Source: Candidatus Eiseniibacteriota bacterium
GTDB taxonomy: Bacteria; Orphanbacterota; Orphanbacteria; Orphanbacterales; Orphanbacteraceae
NCBI GenBank assembly: GCA_029262235.1
Contig: JAJCZU010000002.1
Span: 248,001 to 312,000 of the forward strand
Length of the DNA stretch: 64,000 nt
Reading direction: 5' to 3'
The notes below the pieces were generated by a model. That model saw only the letters and a list, made by a program, of their open reading frames with translations, did no database searches and was not told the DNA's origin. Below are positions 32,501-40,272 of this stretch, piece by piece. A program made the translations under genes and the position numbers. Position 1 is the first letter of the stretch. Each line of letters opens with the position of its first letter.

Positions 32501-32686
32501 GCCGTGATTTTCGGCCTTGCCGTCGCCACGTTCCTCACGCTCGTTGTGGTGCCCGTTCTCTATTCGACGCTGACCGGTGTTTCCGAGTGGTTGACCGGGC
32601 TCGTGCGCCGGGACCCGGACGAGCCGGAGGAGGAGCTGATCCTGGCCGGGGGCGAGAAGCCGGATGGACCGCCTTCGTTGACATAA
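29513..32686 (+). CDS. RND efflux transporter permease
   Basis: 1057 aa; FSLILVLGMLVDNAIVIVENIYRH, GVGVISLAGVVVNNAIVLIDYIQ. Confidence 0.95.
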   Translation: MSITDFSLKHRTSVFSLCVLIVIAGVTSYLSIPKESNPSITIPIIVVSVIYPGVSPNDMESLVTKKMESKLDEIRSVRELRSTTAEGYTAIEVEFEPNMEIESALQRVRDKVNQAKVEIPADAEEPIISEINFDDFPIIMLNLAGEYGLLRLKKVAEDLQEELEKIKGVLDVTISGDLEREVQIDVDPVRLQSYNLELYDIIETVRDENLTVPGGSIDGGTVGYSVRVPGEFEDPDVIGGLVVTSVGDRPVYIRDLADVRFGTKEPSTYARQNGVECITLSISKRSGENIIEIADAVKATLKAQEPKFPPTTEVTVVADQSKEIRDMVSDLENNILSGLLLVVFVLFAFLGFRNSLFVAIAIPFSMLLSFIVIGALGYTMNMVVLFSLILVLGMLVDNAIVIVENIYRHRVDGYTREQAASKATNEVALPVIASTVTTLCAFGPLLFWPDVVGEFMKYIPITLIITLTSSLFVALVINPTFCAVLIQRPKKGEKRFTDPLMARSLKSYRSVLDWALAHRALTIGGVFLLLIVTMILYGFFGKGVEYFPDVEPNYAYIDVTAPLGTRLEVSDEIVRQIENEIPRFPDIKHYVANVGSATDVFYGSSQGTSNQSRVTVEFVDREERTQTSFKTIEQFRDAFTKIAGARIDVEKPEQGPPGGAPVDVEILGEDFEVLGRLSKEIERKIKDVPGLVDLRSDFNEGKPEIRVRIDREKAALYGLSTASIASTIQTAIMGTEASKYRVGEDEYDITVRFRESDRDHFESLDELTVFYEGSHIPIANFCAFELAGGLGTIVRKNQDRVVSLTGNAAEGYLPNDILAEIGTVLEDYPLPTGYSVRFSGETEDQDEAAAFLKGAFGTALLLILLVLISQFNSVMLPLAILTSVILSLIGVFVGLMVTQLPFGIIMTGVGVISLAGVVVNNAIVLIDYIQKLRQRGYPKLEAIVEAGQTRFRPVVLTAITTILGLIPLTTGFSFDFKTFRVITGSESSEWWGSMGVAVIFGLAVATFLTLVVVPVLYSTLTGVSEWLTGLVRRDPDEPEEELILAGGEKPDGPPSLT

Positions 32687-32770
32687 AGTGCAAGGATTCT
32701 TATACTTAGATCTATAGCGCGCTCCACGCTCATAACGTCAAACCCGCTCCCCGACGGGGTCGAATCGCCC

Positions 32771-34543
32771 ATGAATCGAATTCATTTCCGAGCCGCCTCA
32801 GTGGCGTTGCTGCTGCCTGCCGTACTCGCGATCGTGCTGCTCTCGTGCGGAGATTCCGGCACGACCGGCCCGCCGACCGGCGACCGACCGACGGTGCGCG
32901 TGACCTCGCCGCGAGACCTCGACGCGATTGCGGGTGTCTTCGTCGTGGAAGCCGACATCGACACTTCCGTGATACGCGGAAACGAAATCATTCGCATTGA
33001 AGTCGTCGTCGACGGCGCTCCGGTGGTCGTCGACAGCATCCCTTACCCCGCGGCCTGGAACGGGGAACTCGCGTTCTCGCTCGACACCGAAATGCTGACC
33101 GAGGGAGGGCATGCGCTCCTCGTCCGCGCCACCGATCTGTCACTCAATCGATACAACTCCGCGTCGATCTCACTCACCGTTCAGAACCAGATCGTTTTCT
33201 CGCAGCATATTCAGCCGATCTTCCGTGCCACCTGCGCCGTCGCCGGGTGTCATGATCCGGCCACGCGCCAGAACGAACTGAACCTCTGGACATACGAGAG
33301 CATTCTGGAAGGATCGCAGCACGGTTCGGTCGTCGTGCCGGGAAATGCCGCGAAGTCGGCCATGATGTTCTTTATCGATTTCACCGAAGATCCGAACCTC
33401 CGTATGCCGCCGCCCTCGCAGGGGCCCGCGCTCAACAAGGCCGCGATCAGCCGCATTCGCAAATGGATTAACGACGGCCTGAAGAACGATAACGGCGATG
33501 AGCCGTTTGCGAACGTCACGGATCGCATCTTCAATACGAATCAGGGCGCCGACGCCATTTCCGTGATCGACCGCAATACGGGGCTTACGGTCCGCGTCGT
33601 GCCGGTCGGGGTCGACGAGAACGCGCCCGAGGTTCCGCATTTTCTGATCACAGACAATCACGATCCCGCCGAGTACTTCTACGTAACGCTGATCACGTCG
33701 GGCGAGCTTTGGAAGTTCTCCGCCGCCGACTACACCCTTCTCGACAAGCTCGATGTCGGCGACCAGCCCGCTCACGTCATTCTGACAGAAGACGGCTCGA
33801 CGGCGTTTGTGTCGAACTGGGTGACGGAAGGGGGGGCGAGCGGAACCATTCAGGTTGTCGACGCTTCCACGATGTCGCGCATCAAAGCGATTGATACCGG
33901 CGGTTCTCCGCACGGTATGCGGATCACGCATGATGAACCCTACACGCTCTTTGTCGGGAACAGCGGCACCGATAACGTCACCGTAGTCGATGTCGCCACG
34001 CAGTCGTTCGTAAAGACGTTTCCGCTTCTGCGCAATCAGGGCGAGTCCCTGAACCCGCTTCAGATCGCGATCGACCGCGAAGACCGCTACGCGTACGTCG
34101 CGTGTCACTTGAGTCATGAAGTACAGGTGTTCGATGTCGAAACGCACGAGGTCGTGAAGCGTATCGACCTGCGTCGCTTCCCCGGGGATGTCGTCGGCCC
34201 GTTTCAGCTCGAAGCGTCGCCCAGCCTCGACCTCGTGGTCGTCGCGAACCAGCTGAACAGTACCGTGTCGATCATCTCGACCGACTCGCTTGCGGTCGTG
34301 CGCACGATCGAGAGCGAGGACTTCGCCCAGTGTCACGGCGTCGATATTTCCGAAGACGGGGAGTATGCGTACATCACGAACGAGAACACCGACAGCGATG
34401 TGCCGCCGCACCATCCCACGGAAACCGGCGGGAATCCGGGGAATGTGGCTTTCGTGAACCTGACTACGTTCCTGGTAGACCGTGTCGTCGAAGTCGAAGA
34501 GGATCCCACGGGCATCAGCATCACCCCGGGGCGGGGAAACTGA
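32771..34543 (+). CDS. Lipoprotein with CX4CH cytochrome-like segment and YVTN/YncE beta-propeller
   Basis: Lipobox VLLSCGD; FRATCAVAGCHDPATRQ; SVIDRNTGLTVRVVPVG, VGNSGTDNVTVVDVATQSFVKTF. Confidence 0.75.
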   Translation: MNRIHFRAASVALLLPAVLAIVLLSCGDSGTTGPPTGDRPTVRVTSPRDLDAIAGVFVVEADIDTSVIRGNEIIRIEVVVDGAPVVVDSIPYPAAWNGELAFSLDTEMLTEGGHALLVRATDLSLNRYNSASISLTVQNQIVFSQHIQPIFRATCAVAGCHDPATRQNELNLWTYESILEGSQHGSVVVPGNAAKSAMMFFIDFTEDPNLRMPPPSQGPALNKAAISRIRKWINDGLKNDNGDEPFANVTDRIFNTNQGADAISVIDRNTGLTVRVVPVGVDENAPEVPHFLITDNHDPAEYFYVTLITSGELWKFSAADYTLLDKLDVGDQPAHVILTEDGSTAFVSNWVTEGGASGTIQVVDASTMSRIKAIDTGGSPHGMRITHDEPYTLFVGNSGTDNVTVVDVATQSFVKTFPLLRNQGESLNPLQIAIDREDRYAYVACHLSHEVQVFDVETHEVVKRIDLRRFPGDVVGPFQLEASPSLDLVVVANQLNSTVSIISTDSLAVVRTIESEDFAQCHGVDISEDGEYAYITNENTDSDVPPHHPTETGGNPGNVAFVNLTTFLVDRVVEVEEDPTGISITPGRGN

Positions 34544-34544
34544 G

Positions 34545-35846
34545 ATGATCCGGGGCGCACGCATTGAAATGTTCCCGGGCGCGCGCACTGCCGGGCTGCT
34601 GCTCCTCGCGAGTCTGGCAGTCGGCTGTGGTGATGACAAACCGAACGATTCCGGCCCGGGAGACACGACCGCAGCGACTTTCGCCCTGTCCGACTTTCAA
34701 TCCTCGACGGAATGTGCCGGCTGCCATCCCAACCACTACGAAGAGTGGAGCGGGTCGATGCACGCCTACGCCACACAGGACCCGATCTGGGTGGCGCAGA
34801 ATCGGCACGAGATCGAAGACCTCGGGCAGACCAGCGAAACCTTTTGCGTGCAGTGCCACTCACCCATCGGTTTTCTGACGGGCACCGCGAAAGGGGCCTT
34901 CGACGCCGCGGATCTCCCCGCGCTCGTGCTTGAAGGCATCACTTGCGATGCCTGCCATTCGATGGTCGATCCCGGGCTCGACAATCACGGCGTTTCAACC
35001 TATGAGCTGAATCCCGGCGTCACGAAGTACGGCCCGATCAGTGATCCGGAACGCACCACCGCCCATTTGTCCGAGGGCAGGGAGTTCTTCCGCACTTCGG
35101 ACCAGTGTCGCAACTGCCACAATCTGTTCGTCGATGGCGAGCCGTTCGAACCGCTCTGGACGGAGTGGATCGGCGCATTCTCCGCGATGGCGCGCGAGTG
35201 CCAGGACTGCCACATGCCGGCTTACACAGGGCAGGCAGCCGTCGGCGGGCCGACCCGCACCGTACACAGGCACGAGTTCACGGGAGTCGATCTCGCGCTT
35301 ACCGATTTTCCGAACCGGGGCCGCCAGCGCGCGCTCGTCGATTCGCTCATGAAGACCGCCGCGAAGATCGATTCGCTTCGTGTCGAGCCCCTCGATGGCG
35401 GCGACTCACTCGCCATCCGGTTCCAGGTGCAGTGCCTCACGGGACACAATCTGCCCGCGGGCACGTCGTTCCGGCGCGATGCCTGGCTGCACGTGGTGGC
35501 AGGCGCCGGCAGCGATCCTCATTTCGAGAGCGGCTATCTCGCCGAGGATGGCGATCTCGATCTGACGGATCCCGTCCTCGAACGCTTTTACGTCGAGTTC
35601 GAAGGCCGCACCGAACAGGGGCGCATCACATGGAACAACAGCCTCGCCCCGCTCGAAATCCGCCGCTACGAATACCGGATCCCCGTTCCCGATACGGACG
35701 GCCCGCTCGACGTCACGGCGTCGTTCCTGTTTCGCGCGCTCAAGCCGTCGTTCGTGCGCGACCTCGGGCATCCGGAATTCGCCACCGAAGAGTTTCTCCC
35801 CATCTTCACCATCGACGAAGAGAGCCTGACTTTCCTGCGCCCGTAA
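34545..35846 (+). CDS. Multihaem (5 CXXCH) cytochrome c lipoprotein
   Basis: Lipobox LAVGCGDD; ECAGCHP, FCVQCHS, TCDACHS, QCRNCHN, ECQDCHM. Confidence 0.88.
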   Translation: MIRGARIEMFPGARTAGLLLLASLAVGCGDDKPNDSGPGDTTAATFALSDFQSSTECAGCHPNHYEEWSGSMHAYATQDPIWVAQNRHEIEDLGQTSETFCVQCHSPIGFLTGTAKGAFDAADLPALVLEGITCDACHSMVDPGLDNHGVSTYELNPGVTKYGPISDPERTTAHLSEGREFFRTSDQCRNCHNLFVDGEPFEPLWTEWIGAFSAMARECQDCHMPAYTGQAAVGGPTRTVHRHEFTGVDLALTDFPNRGRQRALVDSLMKTAAKIDSLRVEPLDGGDSLAIRFQVQCLTGHNLPAGTSFRRDAWLHVVAGAGSDPHFESGYLAEDGDLDLTDPVLERFYVEFEGRTEQGRITWNNSLAPLEIRRYEYRIPVPDTDGPLDVTASFLFRALKPSFVRDLGHPEFATEEFLPIFTIDEESLTFLRP

Positions 35847-37083
35847 GCGCGCGCATGTCCGCGAGGAATCGATCGGCCCGGTGCAGGTCATGCGATCCCG
35901 CCGGCCACGCGTTCCACCTGAGCGCCACCACCGCCCCGCGATGAAATGCAGCTTCTGCCGTGAGTCGCTGACCGAGCACGCTCGCGGTTGATGCGAGTAC
36001 GGGCACGACATGGCCCCGTCGATTCGTGCGCACGAACTCCACTCTCCCCTGGACCTCAAAGAACGATCCCGGAAACAGGAGCCGCTGGTATTCTGTTTTC
36101 ACGAATGACAACGGAGTGCTCTCCTGCTCGACGATCCAGAAAGAGCGTGAGAGCGGCGAGGTGAGTGCGGCTCCCGCGTCCGACCAGACCGCCTCCAGCG
36201 TTATGACGTTGCGCCGTTTTCGGCCCGCAAGAAACGATCGCACGCCGGCACGTCCCCTCTCGTCGATCAGAATACCGAACAGCGCTGCATAATCGGAACC
36301 GTCGCGTCCCGCTGTGCCGCCGGCGCGCACCCCGTTCCCCGCGTCCGCGAAGAGTTCGACTGTCATGGCGTCTTCACACGGATGCGAAGCGAGTCGCGCG
36401 GCCACGAGGTACCGGGGGGCATGGCGACCGGGGCTCTCTTCCATCTGGTCGTTGCCGCGTTCCGGGGCAACGAATGCGACCTGTGCGCCGATGGACTCGA
36501 CTCCACGATAGAAAAGGGGCAGAAGGAGAGCGATCTCTCCGACGGGCGGGCCCGCTGTCACGCCATTCGTTTCACGAGGAGGTTTGCGCCATCGTCGGTT
36601 TCGCGAGCTCCCGCTCCGGGCCAGCCAGCCTCGCGCAAGCACGCGTTCGCCGAGCCGGAATGCGGAGTCGATACGAATTCGCAGCCCCGGTTCCCATGGT
36701 CGCCCCGGAAGCGTGCGCGGTTCGATGCCGCCCCGCACGGCCACTCCGTGCCTGCCGGTTACCTGGACATAAGTCCGGTCCGGGACGGAAATCGTGCGTG
36801 TTCGGAGGGAGCGAACGCCCGGAAGCGACTGCAGACAGTCAACGATCCGGGACGTCGGCATGCACGGGGAGTTCCGAGCACCGGCAAGAGTCCGGTACAA
36901 CGTGTGCGCGAGGCACGGGGGGAATCCGTGCACTGCGATCGTGTCCGGGGTTGGCGGTGCTGCCTGGGCCCGGGCCGTCGGTGCTGCCTGCGCGGCCGAC
37001 GGGTGGAACAGGCCCGCAACCGCCAGTGCGCCGGCGACACTTCCTGCATGGCTCGCGAGCGCGCCTGTCCATCGAGACATCAA
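35806..37083 (-). CDS. Secreted protein of unknown function, possible POTRA plus beta-barrel
   Basis: Signal-like N terminus; IAVHGFPPCLAHTLYRTL...LQSLPGVRSLRTRTISVPDRTYVQV resembles POTRA; beta-rich remainder; ATGA overlap with upstream gene. Confidence 0.5.
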   Translation of the reverse strand: MMSRWTGALASHAGSVAGALAVAGLFHPSAAQAAPTARAQAAPPTPDTIAVHGFPPCLAHTLYRTLAGARNSPCMPTSRIVDCLQSLPGVRSLRTRTISVPDRTYVQVTGRHGVAVRGGIEPRTLPGRPWEPGLRIRIDSAFRLGERVLARGWLARSGSSRNRRWRKPPRETNGVTAGPPVGEIALLLPLFYRGVESIGAQVAFVAPERGNDQMEESPGRHAPRYLVAARLASHPCEDAMTVELFADAGNGVRAGGTAGRDGSDYAALFGILIDERGRAGVRSFLAGRKRRNVITLEAVWSDAGAALTSPLSRSFWIVEQESTPLSFVKTEYQRLLFPGSFFEVQGRVEFVRTNRRGHVVPVLASTASVLGQRLTAEAAFHRGAVVALRWNAWPAGSHDLHRADRFLADMRALTGAGKSGSLRRW

Positions 37084-38495
37084 TGGATACGCACGACCCC
37101 GAGCGCAATGAGGAGTTCCCGCCGCGCCCCCGCTCCGGTCGAACGCTTCGTGTGAGTCAGGTCGATCACACCATCACCATCGACGTCCCTGACTCTGTAA
37201 TCGCACGCTTCCGTTTCGTCGCAGTGCCAGCGTGAAGTCTGCTTCGTCGCGAACGAGCTGCCGTCCGTCGTCTGGTTCAGGGAGAGCGTGTGGTCGGAAA
37301 CGATCAGCATGTCGCGCAGCCCGTCGGCGTTCCAGTCGCTCGCATCGTCGAAGCGAACCGGGGACCCGCGATCGTCGTTCCAGTCGGCCTGAACGGAGAA
37401 GTCTCCCTGTTCCCGGCGTACGAACACGCCGTCTTCCGTCTGCACGTAGAGCCGGGAGTGCACAGGGACAGTCCCGCTTGCAAGCGCACGCAGAATCGCG
37501 CCCGTTCCGGTTGCCGCCGTCTGCACACGCAAGTCGGCGAGACCGTCGCCGTCGCGATCGCAGGTCGGCAGAAGGCGTCCCCATGAGTCGAGCGTGAGGA
37601 CTTGATCGGGCAACGGGCCGCAGCCGGCGCCGTGATTTCGGTGTACCGCGACCGACAGATACGCATCGAGCGGATCCTTCGGTTCGCCTGCAACCACGAG
37701 GTCCGCGAGTCCGTCGCCTTCGAGATCGCAGACGGCAACCCGCACGATCTCGTCCGAAGCGCGATCCGATTCGGAACGCCTCTGGAAGGAGATGCGGACT
37801 TCCGCGCGGGGGCGGAACGAACCATCCTGCTCGCCCGTGTGCACGGCCAGGTCGGCTTCATCGATCACAATCAAATCGACGAACCCGTCATCGTTCCAGT
37901 GCGCGGGAACGACACGCGGCGATGTCACGATCATTCTCCTTCCCCGGACTTCCGTTAGCGCCCCGCCGGGAATGGAGAATCGTCCCGTCGCCGTGAAGAG
38001 CAGCAGAGAGTCGGAGGTGGGTACGGCGAACCCGCGCCACCCGGCCCCCCGTGCGGCGAACGGGAAAGGCAGGAGGACTTTCGCCGCCGCTCCGCAGGGC
38101 ATGCGCACCGGGTAAGCCGGAGCGAGCGAAACGCCCGCGCTTCCGTTCATGACAAGACGAAGCGAGTCGCGACCGGCGAGGAGCAGTGAGCTTGCGTTAC
38201 CGGTCGTGAACGAGTCGAGTACGTCTGCTACGACATGGGAGTCATCGACTGTGAACGAATCGGAGACGACCCAGGTGTTTCTGTCGGTCTGAAGGCGGAT
38301 CCGGATCGTTCGACCGTCGAACAGCATGAGATCGAGCATGCCGTCTCCGTTCCAGTCGCTGAGTTCCCAGCGAGCTCCTGCCGGAATCGGGATCCTGATC
38401 TCTTCGTCAATGTCCCAGCGATTCGCCGATGGGATTTCGTGCCCGATCTGCAGAGCCGCGAACAGGATCAGAGCGAACGCGCGCGACCCGGTCAT
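37080..38495 (-). CDS. FG-GAP/VCBS-type beta-propeller secreted protein
   Basis: Repeated DWNGDGMLDLML, HWNDDGFVDLIVI, DLEGDGLADLVV, DRDGDGLADLRV, DWNADGLRDMLI, DVDGDGVIDLT; signal-like N terminus. Confidence 0.75.
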   Translation of the reverse strand: MTGSRAFALILFAALQIGHEIPSANRWDIDEEIRIPIPAGARWELSDWNGDGMLDLMLFDGRTIRIRLQTDRNTWVVSDSFTVDDSHVVADVLDSFTTGNASSLLLAGRDSLRLVMNGSAGVSLAPAYPVRMPCGAAAKVLLPFPFAARGAGWRGFAVPTSDSLLLFTATGRFSIPGGALTEVRGRRMIVTSPRVVPAHWNDDGFVDLIVIDEADLAVHTGEQDGSFRPRAEVRISFQRRSESDRASDEIVRVAVCDLEGDGLADLVVAGEPKDPLDAYLSVAVHRNHGAGCGPLPDQVLTLDSWGRLLPTCDRDGDGLADLRVQTAATGTGAILRALASGTVPVHSRLYVQTEDGVFVRREQGDFSVQADWNDDRGSPVRFDDASDWNADGLRDMLIVSDHTLSLNQTTDGSSFATKQTSRWHCDETEACDYRVRDVDGDGVIDLTHTKRSTGAGARRELLIALGVVRIH

Positions 38496-39166
38496 GAGGC
38501 CGCGCTTTCCGCGGCGGCGCCCCGATCACGCGGCCTCTGAAACGCGCCGTCGGCCAGCTCGATGCGTCCCATCGGAAAAGTGGGCGCGCCGACGCCGTCG
38601 CATTGCACGATTACGATCGTGGTGTCCTCCAGGCGATGAATCTCGCGCAGCGTCGAGCCGAGCTGCGCCACCTGGTTACCGCTCAGATGGGAGAAAGGAT
38701 TTTCCAGAAGGAGAAGATCGGGGTGATGCGATGCGGCAAGCACCATGTTCGCAAGCCGGGCAGCGACGGGCGAGCGTGCCCCTTCGGCGCGATTCCAGCA
38801 GTCGCCGAGCCCGACCTCGACCGCGAGTTCGTCGGCATAGCCGGCATCGAACGAGTGAAGGCGCCCGCCGAGTCTCACGACATTTTCGCGCAGTGTCGCG
38901 CCTGCATGCCAGAAGGGTGTTTCGAATAGAATCCCCATCGACCGGAGGCAGTCGACACGATTGCGACGCATGTCTCTGCCGTCAACCAGTACGACTCCGT
39001 AGGTTGGTGCCAGCAGGCCCGTCAGAAGACGAAAGAACGCACTGCCTTCCTGAGCGCTCTGCGGGTGGATGAGAATGCGCGCCCCCTCTTCCCAGCGGTC
39101 GTTCAAAGGCCCGATCGCGAGATGGGGGCGATGCAGTGTGAGATCGATCAGATCGATTCGCGTCAT
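38492..39166 (-). CDS. Degenerate ABC-transporter ATPase domain protein
   Basis: FFRLLTGLLAPTYGVVLVDGRDMR, GILFETPFWHAGATLRENV, PDLLLLENPFSHLSG; Walker A replaced by SAQEGSA (no Lys); no TM. Confidence 0.65.
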   Translation of the reverse strand: MTRIDLIDLTLHRPHLAIGPLNDRWEEGARILIHPQSAQEGSAFFRLLTGLLAPTYGVVLVDGRDMRRNRVDCLRSMGILFETPFWHAGATLRENVVRLGGRLHSFDAGYADELAVEVGLGDCWNRAEGARSPVAARLANMVLAASHHPDLLLLENPFSHLSGNQVAQLGSTLREIHRLEDTTIVIVQCDGVGAPTFPMGRIELADGAFQRPRDRGAAAESAAS

Positions 39167-39635
39167 TCGGCGCGTTTCCTTTCGCTCGCGAGATTCGAAT
39201 CCAGTATCCGGTTGTGATCCAGGCGAAGCGTTTCGATGCGATTTCGACCCGTCCGAACGCGGGGTCGAACAGCCGTACTTGCTGCGGGTCCGCATGCTCC
39301 ACCACGACGAAGTGCTCCTCTTTCAGGTGCGCAATCGAAGGATGCGGAAACGGCGTGCTTCCCGAGCCGGAGAAGCGGCCGCCGCTGACGCGGAACCCCC
39401 GCCTCTCCGCCGCGTCGCGCAGACGGCCGAAGTTCGTGCCGCCATGCGGAAGGCGCACTTCCCGTGCGATGGCAGATTCGTCGGCAGCCTCGCCCTCACG
39501 TTCGATGAGATACGCGAGTGAGGCCGCGCCGCACGTGTCGTCGGCACGCTGGAGCCGCGCCGGATCCGTATCGAGCGGCTCGCCCGACATGTAGACGGCG
39601 ACTGTCAGGCATTGCCAGCGCGAGAAACAGATCAT
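38982..39635 (-). CDS. Stand-alone C39-like (double-glycine) cysteine peptidase
   Basis: DDTCGAASLAYLIEREG, HLKEEHFVVVEH, VRLFDPAFGRVEIASKRFAWITTGYW; C/H/D order of C39; start uncertain (ORF open to 39734). Confidence 0.7.
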   Translation of the reverse strand: MICFSRWQCLTVAVYMSGEPLDTDPARLQRADDTCGAASLAYLIEREGEAADESAIAREVRLPHGGTNFGRLRDAAERRGFRVSGGRFSGSGSTPFPHPSIAHLKEEHFVVVEHADPQQVRLFDPAFGRVEIASKRFAWITTGYWIRISRAKGNAPNDANRSDRSHTASPPSRDRAFERPLGRGGAHSHPPAERSGRQCVLSSSDGPAGTNLRSRTG

Positions 39636-39649
39636 GACGAGTAACGCTG

Positions 39650-39692
39650 CGGAAAAAACGAGGCGGAGGGGGAGGGCGAACCCCCTCCGCCT
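39650..39692 (-). terminator. Intrinsic terminator between peptide gene and C39 gene
   Basis: Minus strand AGGCGGAGGGGG-TTCGCCCT-CCCCCTCCGCCT perfect 12-bp stem, then CG-TTTTTT. Confidence 0.85.
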
Positions 39693-39714
39693 GCCGGTTG
39701 GTGGAGTTCCGCGG

Positions 39715-40029
39715 TCAGTGCTGCGGCTCTTCACCGCATTCTTCGTCGCCGCCGGGGATCAGGTCGAGAATGGCCCGCAGGATCTTGCGAACCCAGTTCC
39801 ACCATCCTCCCTCCGCCGCGGCGAGATCGGCCGGGAACGCCGTTCCCGTGACCCCGATTTCTGTGAGATCGGCTCCGATCCGCGTAAGGTCCCGCGCGAT
39901 CACCGCCTCGCATTCCGGTACGCGTTCTGCCATGACCGTCACCGGGTGACCATCGATCACGGGATGCGGACTCCAGGCAGTCATCCAGACAGTCAGGACA
40001 CAGAGTGTGATTCCCAGGAACGCTTTCAT
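39715..40029 (-). CDS. Small secreted peptide precursor (104 aa) with GG-WWNW C-terminal module
   Basis: MKAFLGITLCVLTVWMTAW... ...EGG-WWNWVRKILRAILDLIPGGDEECGEEPQH; SD AAGGAG; paralogous to next ORF. Confidence 0.75.
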   Translation of the reverse strand: MKAFLGITLCVLTVWMTAWSPHPVIDGHPVTVMAERVPECEAVIARDLTRIGADLTEIGVTGTAFPADLAAAEGGWWNWVRKILRAILDLIPGGDEECGEEPQH

Positions 40030-40056
40030 TGTCTCACTCCTTCTTTTGCTTTCCGT

Positions 40057-40272
40057 CTAAACAATCGGGAGAAGGGGACAGTCGTCGGGACGGAAATCCC
40101 GAAAGCAGTCCAGGAGCTTCTTGAGCCAGTTCCACCAGCCGCCGGTTGCGAGCTCCCAGTCGGCTGATTGGACGATCGGATCACTTCCGAGAAGTATGGG
40201 GGTGTCTGCCGAAGGCAAAGCGCCCTCCAGAATTCCAGCGATAGCCAACGTGATGAATGCAACCCGCAGCAT
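40057..40272 (-). CDS. Small secreted peptide precursor (71 aa) with GG-WWNW C-terminal module
   Basis: MLRVAFITLAIAGILEGALPSAD... ...TGG-WWNWLKKLLDCFRDFRPDDCPLLPIV; SD GAAGGAG at proper spacing. Confidence 0.75.
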   Translation of the reverse strand: MLRVAFITLAIAGILEGALPSADTPILLGSDPIVQSADWELATGGWWNWLKKLLDCFRDFRPDDCPLLPIV

